From contig NW_005434633.1 in the NCBI RefSeq assembly GCF_000315625.1, forward strand, positions 23,677 to 87,676: DNA of 64,000 nucleotides. The letters are read 5' to 3'. The notes below the pieces were generated by a model that ran no database searches, was not told the origin of the DNA, and saw only the letters and a list, made by a program, of their open reading frames with translations. A program made the position numbers and the translations under genes. Positions 54,085-63,050 of this stretch are shown in pieces (position 1 is the stretch's first letter; each line of letters starts with the position of its first letter). The DNA comes from Guillardia theta CCMP2712 (Eukaryota; Cryptophyceae; Pyrenomonadales; Geminigeraceae).

Positions 54085-55020
54085 TCACTCGGTCTCATCT
54101 TCGTCGAGGTAGTCACAGAGATGGTTAAGGTCATTCATGGCGTCAGCCTTGCAATGAAAGTAGTCGTCCGACATGTATGCTGCTAGTCCGTTGAGGAGCT
54201 CTGCTCTGAGGGCCTTGTCTCTTGATCTCATGTCAGCGACTTCCATCCTGAGGAGCTCGATTTCTGACCTGCAGGCATCGAGATCTGTTCGAATGGGAGC
54301 ATAGCACACAAACATGGGCACTTGCCAGTCGAAAAGCTCGCAAAGGTCGGGATCAGCCTTGGCCTCTGACAAGAACGATCTCACTACCTCAGCCCCGAGC
54401 TCGAAGTCTTCTCTCTTGCCATTCACCAGTATCCCCGTAGCTGCAATCCTCGCTTGCTCTCCGATAAACTCCTCCTTCAGAACGTGACATAGCCGGCTGA
54501 GCTGGTAGATCTTTTCGCACACCTTGTCTGGCGTCTCTGCCATCTCGAACGAGATGTACTCGTGCTGTTTGACATGTACTTGCTTGTAATCCGCCGACCC
54601 CGCCGGGCCCGGCATGACTGCTATGACGTCGCTCGCTGGGTTGTCTATCACGGTCTGGAGCAAGACAGAGAGATACGCATCGTGCTTCAAACAGACCGTC
54701 ATGTCAGCTTGACAAACCATCCCGACGTGAGGATCGCCTCGCTTGCTCTCAGAGGTTCCGTCAAAGAGCATGCTTGGCGGCAGGCTCTGGGGGACCTTGG
54801 ACTGGAAGCAAGCATTGAGCTTCATGCGGAACCGCTGCAAAGACGCCTTGCCTCGCTCGAGCTTCTTCACGTCGCTGTAATCGAGCTGGAGGCTATGTCG
54901 TTGATACGCTCCTACCTTGAAGACCGCAGCGAGGACCTGGAGGGGCATGGTGCGCGTGGTCGACAAGTGCGCTATGGTACCGCTGCCACGCAGCCTGAAG
55001 AGCTGTTCTTCCTCCGCCAT
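54085..55020 (-). CDS. Array gene, copy R3 (unknown 311-aa family)
   Basis: 311 aa with 'SLQLDYSDVKKLER', 'FDGTSESKRGDPHVG' and end 'DYLDEDETE', so it combines a right-array start ('MAEEEQ') with left-array-type variants. Its upstream sequence has a short piece of B leader and then the A-type homopolymer leader. Confidence 0.8.
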   Translation of the reverse strand: MAEEEQLFRLRGSGTIAHLSTTRTMPLQVLAAVFKVGAYQRHSLQLDYSDVKKLERGKASLQRFRMKLNACFQSKVPQSLPPSMLFDGTSESKRGDPHVGMVCQADMTVCLKHDAYLSVLLQTVIDNPASDVIAVMPGPAGSADYKQVHVKQHEYISFEMAETPDKVCEKIYQLSRLCHVLKEEFIGEQARIAATGILVNGKREDFELGAEVVRSFLSEAKADPDLCELFDWQVPMFVCYAPIRTDLDACRSEIELLRMEVADMRSRDKALRAELLNGLAAYMSDDYFHCKADAMNDLNHLCDYLDEDETE

Positions 55021-56046
55021 AGTCGCTGCCGGCGCAGCGGAAGATGCCGCGGTCGTTCCCCTTCAAGGCTTGCATCATGGGCCCTATGGGGGGGGGGGTG
55101 TCTGATAGAAGATCGCGCTGACCTCAGAGTCAGAGAGTAGAAAAGAGGAAAGGCAGCATCTCTCTGGTAGGATTGATGTTTTTTTTTTCGTTTCGAAGCA
55201 GACAACGACAAGATCCGACAGTCGTCTTCAGCTACAGCAAGTCCGCGCCAGAGGGCCCGGCATGCTCGCTCAGTGGTCATAGTGGGGCACGAGTCGCAGG
55301 ACGTGAAGTCGAGTAGGAGCGCGATCCCCCAGTCACTAGCGCAGGTGCACGTGGTCTCGACGACGCTGGAAGAGAGCCATGACCTCATCAAAGAGGAGCC
55401 TCGATAGGTGAGCTGTGGCAAGGATGCAGCAGGCGCGAGCTGAAGCTTGCTTGGCAGGTTCCTGGTTCACATCGAGACTGCGGCGCGTGAGATGAGACAG
55501 AAGGAGGAGCAGAGCGTTGTTGGGGATTGAGGTGTTTGGGAGGGACCTGTGTATACTCGAATAACAAGCGCATTGAAAGTATTTCGAGTCGGTTGTGATC
55601 ATGACGCGAGCAGTCTGGTCAAGGTTCTGCACTTGAGCCTCACTTGGGAGAGTGCGGAGAGCAGAGATCCGAGTAGTCCGCTTCATGGGCGCTCGGGAGC
55701 GGGCTTGCAGTAACATCACACGTGGGTAGGAGACCATGCAGGCAGTGGCGATACTAGTCGGGAGGTAGATGCGGGCTGTGCTCTGCTGTCAGCCGGCCGG
55801 GCTGTCGGGAGGGGTCTTGACGCATCGGTGGGCATCCCGACGGCGGGTGTGAATGCAGGCCGCACATCGTCTCGACCATAAGCAGCATTAATTACCAAGG
55901 CTGTGACAGGGACAGCTGTGATGTATTACGATCGCAACAGGAGGCGGCTTCAAGCTATTCGCAAACTATGTCTCTCCTCCCGCACTGTGCCAGGGACTGG
56001 GTCCCGGCGCAAGCTGACGGCAGCCTTACAGCATCGCGCTTCTACA

Positions 56047-56982
56047 TCACTCGGTCTCATCTTCGTCGAGGTAGTCACAGAGATGGTTAAGGTCATTCAT
56101 GGCGTCAGCCTTGCAATGAAAGTAGTCGTCCGACATGTATGCTGCTAGTCCGTTGAAGAGCTCTGCTCTGAGGGCCTTGTCTCTTGATCTCATGTCAGCG
56201 ACTTCCATCCTGAGGAGCTCGATTTCTGACCTGCAGGCATCGAGATCTGTTCGAATGGGAGCATAGCACACAAACATGGGCACTTGCCAGTCGAAAAGCT
56301 CGCAAAGGTCGGGATCAGCCTTGGCCTCTGACAAGAACGATCTCACTACCTCAGCCCCGAGCTCGAAGTCTTCTCTCTTGCCATTCACCAGTATCCCCGT
56401 AGCTGCAATCCTCGCTTGCTCTCCGATAAACTCCTCCTTCAGAACGTGACATAGCCGGCTGAGCTGGTAGATCTTTTCGCACACCTTGTCTGGCGTCTCT
56501 GCCATCTCGAACGAGATGTACTCGTGCTGTTTGACATGTACTTGCTTGTAATCCGCCGACCCCGCCGGGCCCGGCATGACTGCTATGACGTCGCTCGCTG
56601 GGTTGTCTATCACGGTCTGGAGCAAGACAGAGAGATACGCATCGTGCTTCAAACAGACCGTCATGTCAGCTTGACAAACCATCCCGACGTGAGGATCGCC
56701 TCGCTTGCTCTCAGAGGTTCCGTCAAAGAGCATGCTTGGCGGCAGGCTCTGGGGGACCTTGGACTGGAAGCAAGCATTGAGCTTCATGCGGAACCGCTGC
56801 AAAGACGCCTTGCCTCGCTCGAGCTTCTTCACGTCGCTGTAACCGAGCTCGAGGCTATGTCGTTGATACGCTCCTACCTTGAAGACCGCAGCGAGGACCT
56901 GGAGGGGCATGGTGCGCGTGGTCGACAAGTGCGCTATGGTACCGCTGCCACGCAGCCTGAAGAGCTGTTCTTCCTCCGCCAT
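56047..56982 (-). CDS. Array gene, copy R4 (unknown 311-aa family)
   Basis: 311 aa with 'SLELGYSDVKKLER', 'FDGTSESKRG' and end 'DEDETE'. It has the full B-type leader, which continues unbroken to about 58018 and recurs upstream of R5. Confidence 0.8.
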   Translation of the reverse strand: MAEEEQLFRLRGSGTIAHLSTTRTMPLQVLAAVFKVGAYQRHSLELGYSDVKKLERGKASLQRFRMKLNACFQSKVPQSLPPSMLFDGTSESKRGDPHVGMVCQADMTVCLKHDAYLSVLLQTVIDNPASDVIAVMPGPAGSADYKQVHVKQHEYISFEMAETPDKVCEKIYQLSRLCHVLKEEFIGEQARIAATGILVNGKREDFELGAEVVRSFLSEAKADPDLCELFDWQVPMFVCYAPIRTDLDACRSEIELLRMEVADMRSRDKALRAELFNGLAAYMSDDYFHCKADAMNDLNHLCDYLDEDETE

Positions 56983-57506
56983 AGTCGCTGCCGGCGCAGC
57001 GGAAGATGCCGCGGTCGTTCCCCTTCAAGGCTTGCATCATGGGCCATATTACCTTCAGTAGTAGTGTGACCTCTTCCGACATCACGAGAATAGTTCCCAG
57101 ACTCCGACCATGGTAGTTTGGGAATTCTATGTTCGATGTATTGAGCAACCATCGGAAAGTTTATGCAACTCAGAGGTAAGGTGGTGGTTGTCAGACGATC
57201 TTGCCAAGATCGCTTCATGAACGCTCCTGGGAAGTATGAAAGATTGATACAATGATTTACACCAGCGGTCTCGAATGCGATTTCAAGGCCGCACATGGAA
57301 CAATTAGTTTGTTGCAAGGGAAAGTGGAGGGGCAGAACAGGAGGAATGACTGCGTTAGCCCGAACAGCAGTGTTCATGGCGTCAGGCAGCGCGACGGTGT
57401 CAAAGATTTTATAGCATGCATCCGCTTGAATGGAGGCCCGGGAGCCGAGGGCTTCTGTTGGTATGAATACGCATCTATGTTTATCTATCAGAACATGGCC
57501 CTCCAA
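56934..57506 (-). CDS. Possible upstream ORF/leader reading frame of B-type units
   Basis: A 190-codon frame starting 'MEGHVLIDKHRCVFIPTEAL' runs through the B leader and into the 5' end of R4 in another frame. The duplicate at 62.9-63.5 kb carries a single-base change that makes a stop after 'NHCINLS'. Its coding status is doubtful; it may be a 5' UTR or promoter of the R4 and R5 genes. Confidence 0.25.
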   Translation of the reverse strand: MEGHVLIDKHRCVFIPTEALGSRASIQADACYKIFDTVALPDAMNTAVRANAVIPPVLPLHFPLQQTNCSMCGLEIAFETAGVNHCINLSYFPGAFMKRSWQDRLTTTTLPLSCINFPMVAQYIEHRIPKLPWSESGNYSRDVGRGHTTTEGNMAHDASLEGERPRHLPLRRQRLWRRKNSSSGCVAAVP

Positions 57507-58018
57507 TCACAACACGAAGCCCCGATGGAGGAACTGATAATGGATGTTCGATCCATGCAAGTACAAACCTGTCAACTTGGCGAATCAGGATAAGCTGCTC
57601 AGCAAGTCTCAGGCGACATCTCCTCCTCTAGTAGTTGGCGTCCGCCCTGAAGTTCATAGAATCATCCCCTTGCCCTGATTCTAATTCCTCACATTGAACC
57701 TGCTAAGGTGATTCGGCATGTTCTGCCCGGCCGAACTCGGGACTTGAGCCAGGGCAAGGTTCCGTACTAGCCGGGAACCTTACTCTGAGCTGAGGCCACG
57801 ACGGGGCGGGCGGGCCTGCCTTCACTGTCTCGGAACTCGCCGGGCCAGGAGGGCCGCGACGGTTGCACGGGGTCGCATGAGTAATTATATGGGCCCGCAT
57901 GAATAAATTGCATGTGCTAGCACAAGTAGCCTGGCGGAATAGTTGCCGCAAGACTTGACAAGATCATGGTAGCTGGTTCTCCTGGAGGAGATTGCCGTGA
58001 GATTGACTTGCAGCCCGA
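57069..58018 (-). repeat. B-leader block, first copy of the large duplication
   Basis: About 950 nt repeated almost exactly at 63051-64000, offset 5982 nt. It separates R4 from the Crinkler/RHS-like gene. Confidence 0.9.
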
Positions 58019-58109
58019 CAAGCATGCATTCCTTTGTTCAGCGCAACATTTCTTGGTCAGATCTTGCCTCTCCCTTCAAGCGAGTGCTCAGCCCTCCCGT
58101 GATGCGAGG

Positions 58110-60110
58110 TCACAGCATATCCATACTCGCTACCTCTGCCTGCTTATCCTCGGACCCCTTCTTCCATCCGTACTCCTCCAGCGCCCCGCAATTCTTGATA
58201 GTGTCGATCTGAAAATCCTCGAGCATTTCTGGCGGAACGATGAAAACTACTTTCACTTTCCAACCCTTGGTTGGGATGTTGAGCTTCTTGAGAGCTTTTG
58301 CGAAGGGAGAGAGCTTAAATGAGTGCGACGATGAAACTGTCACCTGCACAAGCTCGACCAACTTCGCACGCACATTCACAATAATAGCATCATAGCCTGG
58401 TTGAAACACGTTGATTGGCCTCAAGCATGCTCTCTCTTGAGGAAGACCCTCCATGACCTCGTTCGCATCGAAAAGAAACACTGGGCATCCCATCCAAACC
58501 TGATTCACACGTGACACGCCCTGGCGATACGTCAGGGTCAGCCCTTGCTTCACCTTCTTGAAAAATAAAAGCTCGAAAAGGTAGCCCCTTATGCTGGGAA
58601 TGCTTGTCCCATCCAACAGTCTTTTCAAAACGCCCACCTCCGCTACTTCCGCTAGCTTCATGGCGACGTACTTGCTCACGGGCATCCAGGACGCTTCTTC
58701 GCCATGCATGTACCGTGCAGTCAAGTGATTTACAGCATCCAACGAGGAGTCACCAACGATACCCTGGAACAGATTTTCTAGGTTTCGACACGATGTAAGA
58801 GCCCGATCCAGCCTCTGCTTCACCACCGCTGCCGTCTTTTCGAACATGTACCGACATGAGCCGCCAGCCAGGTAATGCTTCGACATAATCTGCTCTTCTC
58901 TCGTTCCATTCCTCTTCCGTATCCTCATACCAATGTGCACCGCAGTGTCGTGCAATGCTAGCATGGCTTTCACCCTCTTGTAGAAAGCATCGCACTTCAC
59001 TGCATTCAGGTACTCACCAGTTGTCCATGATACAACGGTGTGCGGCATCAGATTCACATCATCTTCGAACCTGTCCCGAACCTTTCCTCCAGACATCGAC
59101 GTCACAACGATAACCCGTCGATTCTGTCTGTCACCTAGGAGCCATGTCGTACATGCTCGATAGCAGTGTGCATGATGCGACTCGTGCCTTAAGTAGCCAT
59201 CGATGACCACAAGACGCTTCTCGCTGTCCGGCCAATCTTCTAGTATTTTCCTGGTCCATTTCAGCGAGCATTCTGCTGGTATCGTGCACGATCTCCTCTT
59301 AGACCGTACGATCTGAATGCACTCAGTCCCCTTAGTTGCATCGAGCTGAAAGAATGTCACGCTCCACTCCTCCATGCCAAGCGACAAGCAGAAGGCTAGC
59401 GTCGTCGTCGTCTTGCCAGTTCCCGGCGGACCTTGGATCCAGCCCAAGGCCCGGCTCTCTAACACCTGCTCCCTCAGGAAACGTTGCTGCTCGTGGAATG
59501 CTTTCCGGCAGTAAAGCAGTGTCTCGCCGTCGCCTTGCAGGTATGATGCATCGAAACGAAAGTACTTGTTGCCATGGCAAAAGCCTGTCCGCTCCAATGC
59601 TGCCTCTGACTCGACCCAGTCAATCCGTGTCCCATCGGATTTTCTGCTTTGCCTCTGGAGATCACGCAGCTGCTTCAACCGCTCTCCAAGCTGCTCTCCA
59701 AGCTGCTTCTCTCGCACTTCAAGATGCGTCACCCGCTCTACAAGGACCGTCTTCATCGTTGAATCCTGTTCATGCTCGATCCTTTTCAGAACCTCCTTGA
59801 TCTCGTGTTGTACTTCCTTGATCTCTTGTTGTGCCTGCTTGATCTCTTGTTTTACTTCCTTGATCTCTCGCTGTACCTCCTCTATCTGAAGCTTCACCTG
59901 ATCCTCTGATCCTCCTCCACCTCTCGTGTGCTTAACCAGACCCTCAGACCAGCAAGAAGGATCACGAGCAATACCGGGCCATGAAGAGATCCACTTCGAG
60001 TTGCAAGACACGGAGGAGCAAGACCATGAGTGGGCAGGAACCAGCGTCCCGACGATCATCGTCGGCAGCTCAAGCGCCAACAACTGCATCATCGTTGTAG
60101 CCACCGCCAT
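58110..60110 (-). CDS. Crinkler/RHS-like P-loop NTPase with C-terminal nuclease-like domain
   Basis: Single-exon ORF of 666 aa. Residues 68-155 form a regular Glu/Lys/Gln coiled coil. The NTPase has Walker A 'GPPGTGKTTTT' (227-237) and a Walker-B-like 'RLVVIDGY' (299-306). The C-terminal part has 'IRGYLFELLFF' (Glu513), 'QPGYDAIIV' (Asp574) and 'LVELVQVTVSSSHSF' (Glu586, Gln589), matching the E, D, E-x-x-Q and His order of the restriction-endonuclease fold found in Crinkler effectors and trypanosome RHS proteins. Those families are known as host-directed effectors, retroelement-linked proteins or conflict systems. There is no clear signal peptide; the first 25 residues are hydrophobic. It lies head-to-tail upstream of R4. 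The family call rests on motifs read by eye. Confidence 0.7.
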   Translation of the reverse strand: MAVATTMMQLLALELPTMIVGTLVPAHSWSCSSVSCNSKWISSWPGIARDPSCWSEGLVKHTRGGGGSEDQVKLQIEEVQREIKEVKQEIKQAQQEIKEVQHEIKEVLKRIEHEQDSTMKTVLVERVTHLEVREKQLGEQLGERLKQLRDLQRQSRKSDGTRIDWVESEAALERTGFCHGNKYFRFDASYLQGDGETLLYCRKAFHEQQRFLREQVLESRALGWIQGPPGTGKTTTTLAFCLSLGMEEWSVTFFQLDATKGTECIQIVRSKRRSCTIPAECSLKWTRKILEDWPDSEKRLVVIDGYLRHESHHAHCYRACTTWLLGDRQNRRVIVVTSMSGGKVRDRFEDDVNLMPHTVVSWTTGEYLNAVKCDAFYKRVKAMLALHDTAVHIGMRIRKRNGTREEQIMSKHYLAGGSCRYMFEKTAAVVKQRLDRALTSCRNLENLFQGIVGDSSLDAVNHLTARYMHGEEASWMPVSKYVAMKLAEVAEVGVLKRLLDGTSIPSIRGYLFELLFFKKVKQGLTLTYRQGVSRVNQVWMGCPVFLFDANEVMEGLPQERACLRPINVFQPGYDAIIVNVRAKLVELVQVTVSSSHSFKLSPFAKALKKLNIPTKGWKVKVVFIVPPEMLEDFQIDTIKNCGALEEYGWKKGSEDKQAEVASMDML

Positions 60111-60895
60111 CCAGCACTCAACCCAGTCCGCCTCAGAGAGATTGAACCAACCCTATGGCACGCGCAACCGTGGATGCCCTAGTATTTAAATCCTTCTTGA
60201 GGAGTTGAGTCATTATTACTACGACACATGAACCCCAACTTTGTACGTGACCCCACCATCTTCACTCAATATTCTGGTACAAATGTGTACCAATCCTTCA
60301 AGCTAAAACTATTTTAAAACAACAGCTTCGTGGAAAATGGCTAAGTCCTTTGCCAGGAGACAAGCATCCCTTGAGTCAGAGAGTAGCCTGTATCTTTCAT
60401 CTACCCAGCGAAGCAGTTCCAACAAAGAGATCGAGTAGAAACATCGAAGTGCCAAGTACAAAGCATTCACGGAAGCTTTAGTGGAAGCTTTAGCATTCAC
60501 GGAAGCCTGAATTTGCTACTCGCACACTGGCAGGTAAGAACTCTTCCCTGTAGTTGTCCTGGGTCAAAGCTCTGCTGTTCTTCCCAAAAGAATATTTCGT
60601 CGATTGAGTCAGTTATATTCTGTTTCAGGCATAAATGATCTTACATTAAATGTTGCTTCTTGATGCACATTTTCATGTCCAGTTGTAATGATGTTACTAG
60701 GCGTTTCTAGGCTAACGTACTTGATTGCGAAGCATTCGAAGTTGCGATGACCCCTTCCAGTGGGTTCACCTGTTCTTCATTCATTCTTTCCTCATGTGTC
60801 CTTCGCAAAGCTTCTCCACTTCGTTCATCGTGGATACGATCACTGATCATGAGCATTTCATCAGTTTGACCAGTATAACATTTATCTCATTCATC
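60111..60895. other. Region without a supported gene
   Basis: A frame at 60309-60500 (minus, 'LLELLRWVDERYRLLSDSR') looks protein-like and may belong to a retroelement remnant. A short direct repeat of 'gcattcacggaagc' occurs at about 60465 and 60492. Confidence 0.4.
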
Positions 60896-61396
60896 TCACC
60901 TGCTGTCAATGTCGTTTGCCTCTGCAGGTGGCCGCCGTATATACTTGTAAACTGTAATGTACGACAAGCTTTCATACTTCTTCTTCTCGTTTTCCTTCTT
61001 CCATGAATCATCCCCATAAATTTTTTCTATAAGCTTTTTGTATGCTGTGTCAAAACAATTTTGGTAATTCTCTACAGTGACTTTCTCCTGTCCCTCTAGT
61101 CCGCCTTCATCTCTTGCCATGTGCTCAAGCTTCTCCATAACTTTCCGTGCCTTGCAAAAGTTTTGCCGCATCCTTTTCTTGCGGATAAATTCCGGTTTCA
61201 ACTTCTTCAAAGGGCATATCTTTTTTGCTATTCCATTCTCAACAAATTGTTCCCCACAGTGCCAACGTTGCCACAGGTTCTTACAGTCTACCTTCTGCAC
61301 AAAATCGTAATTTTGAGGAACCATACAGATTTCACCTGTGTCCCACTTGAACAAATCGCCTTGTACTGATGAGTCCGTGCCAACACCCCAGGTCAT
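60896..61396 (-). CDS. Unrecognised ORF following the integrase remnant
   Basis: 166 codons with 'DLFKWDTGEICMVPQNYDF', 'CKNLWQRWHCGEQF' and 'ICPLKKLKPEFIRKKRM', then a Lys/Glu-rich helix. The Trp/Cys pattern suggests a DNA-binding or transposon-associated protein, but no family is claimed. Its ATG overlaps the stop of the integrase fragment. Confidence 0.4.
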   Translation of the reverse strand: MTWGVGTDSSVQGDLFKWDTGEICMVPQNYDFVQKVDCKNLWQRWHCGEQFVENGIAKKICPLKKLKPEFIRKKRMRQNFCKARKVMEKLEHMARDEGGLEGQEKVTVENYQNCFDTAYKKLIEKIYGDDSWKKENEKKKYESLSYITVYKYIRRPPAEANDIDSR

Positions 61397-61629
61397 GTCA
61401 TGCCCACTGCCGCCGCCATGAGCTTCGACACATTGAAAACCGTTTTCTTCAAATGCTGAAACCTTGCTGTGAATTCCAATCGAACTGAACTATCCGAAAC
61501 TTTCTCATGTATCTTGAAAGGTCCAACGAAACGCAACTTCATCTTTGCCACTTGTAATCTCGCTGCTTGCGATGTTGCTTCAGAAATTTCTCGGTTTGAA
61601 TCGCAGAAGCTGCTGCACTTGAGCCTCAT
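61393..61629 (-). mobile_element. Ty3/gypsy-type integrase C-terminal remnant
   Basis: The frame reads 'LRFVGPFKIHEKVSDSSVRLE' in pieces and then 'TVFNVSKL', matching the 'K..P.F.GPF.I...V....Y.L.LP......HPVFHVS.L' end of gypsy integrase polyproteins. Protease, RT and the catalytic core are absent. The fragment ends directly at the start of array-unit sequence (about 61611). Confidence 0.8.
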
Positions 61630-61935
61630 TTGGGAGAGTGCGGAGAGCAGAGATCCGAGTAGTCCGCTTCATGGGCGCTCGGGAGCGGGCTTGCAGTAAC
61701 ATCCCACGTGGGTAGGTGACCATGCAGGCTGTGGCGATACTAGTCGGGAGGTAGATGCGGGCTGTGCTCTGCTGTCAGCCGGCCGGGCTGTCGGGAGAGG
61801 TCTTGACGCATCGGTGGGCATCCCGACGGCGGGTGTGAATGCCGGCCGCACATCGTCTCGACCATAAGCAGCATTAATTACCAAGGCTGTGACAGGGACA
61901 GCTGTGATGTATTACGATCGCAACAGGAGGCGGCT

Positions 61936-62964
61936 TCAAGCTATTCGCAAACTATGTCTCTCCTCCCGCACTGTGCCAGGGACTGGGTCCCGGCGCAAGC
62001 TGACGGCAGCCTTACAGCATCGCGCTTCTACATCACTTGGTCTCATCCTTGAGGTAGTCATAGAGAGATCGTTAAGCGCATTCATGGCGTCAGCCTTGCA
62101 ATGAAAGTAGTCGTCCGACATGTATGCTGCTAGTCCGTTGAGGAGCTCTGCTCTGAGGGCCTTGTCTCTTGATCTCATGTCAGCGACTTCCATCCTGAGG
62201 AGCTCGATTTCTGACCTGCTGGCATCGAGATCTGTTCGAATGGGAGCATAGCACACAAACATGGGCACTTGCCAGTCGAAAAGCTCGCAAAGGTCGGGAT
62301 CAGCCTTGGCCTCTGACAAGAACGATCTCACTACCTCAGCCCCGAGCTCGAAGTCTTCTCTCTTGCCATTCACCAGTATCCCCGTAGCTGCAATCCTCGC
62401 TTGCTCTCCGATAAACTCCTCCTTCAGAACGTGACATAGCCGGCTGAGCTGGTAGATCTTTTCGCACACCTTGTCTGGCGTCTCTGCCATCTCGAACGAG
62501 ATGTACTCGTGCTGTTTGACATGTACTTGCTTGTAATCCGCCGACCCCGCCGGGCCCGGCATGACTGCTATGACGTCGCTCGCTGGGTTGTCTATCACGG
62601 TCTGGAGCAAGACAGAGAGATACGCATCGTGCTTCAAACAGACCGTCATGTCAGCTTGACAAACCATCCCCTCGTGAGGATCGCCTCGCTCGCTCTCAGA
62701 GGTTCCGTTAAAGAGCATGCTTGGCGGCAGGCTCTGGGGGACCTTGGACTGGAAGCAAGCATTGAGCTTCATGCGGAACCGCTGCGAAGACGCCTTGCCT
62801 CGCTCGAGCTTCTTCACGTCGCTGTAACCGAGCTCGAGGCTATGTCGTTGATACGCTCCTACCTTGAAGACCGCAGCGAGGACCTGGAGGGGCATGGTGC
62901 GCGTGGTCGACAAGTGCGCTATGGTACCGCTGCCACGCAGGAAGAGCTCTTCTTGTTCCGCCAT
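61936..62964 (-). CDS. Array gene, copy R5, with frameshifted extended C-terminus
   Basis: 342 codons starting 'MAEQEELFLRG' (one residue shorter at the N-terminus) with 'FNGTSESERGDPHEG' and 'DLDAS'. Indels around 62040-62070 shift the frame after 'ALNDL', replacing the normal end with about 42 unrelated residues from the 3' flank. The core is intact. It may be a decaying copy. It has a B-type leader. Confidence 0.7.
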   Translation of the reverse strand: MAEQEELFLRGSGTIAHLSTTRTMPLQVLAAVFKVGAYQRHSLELGYSDVKKLERGKASSQRFRMKLNACFQSKVPQSLPPSMLFNGTSESERGDPHEGMVCQADMTVCLKHDAYLSVLLQTVIDNPASDVIAVMPGPAGSADYKQVHVKQHEYISFEMAETPDKVCEKIYQLSRLCHVLKEEFIGEQARIAATGILVNGKREDFELGAEVVRSFLSEAKADPDLCELFDWQVPMFVCYAPIRTDLDASRSEIELLRMEVADMRSRDKALRAELLNGLAAYMSDDYFHCKADAMNALNDLSMTTSRMRPSDVEARCCKAAVSLRRDPVPGTVREERHSLRIA

Positions 62965-63050
62965 AGTCGCTGCCGGCGCAGCGGAAGATGCCGCGGTCGT
63001 TCCCCTTCAAGGCTTGCATCATGGGCCATATTACCTTCAGTAGTAGTGTG

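Larger units (their letters stand above)
49945..57068 (-). repeat. Right tandem array, four units, inverted relative to the left array
   Basis: Gene ends are spaced 1956, 1950 and 1962 nt apart. Units R1 and R3 have the A-type leader with homopolymer tracts; R2 and R4 have a different B-type leader. All carry the antisense IFT22 terminal-exon block (for example 53332-53449). Confidence 0.95.

Noticed and set aside
57252-57593. 113-codon plus-strand ORF duplicated at 63.2 kb
   Set aside because: It is conserved only because the whole block is duplicated; composition is unremarkable and it overlaps the leader of R4 and R5 antisense.
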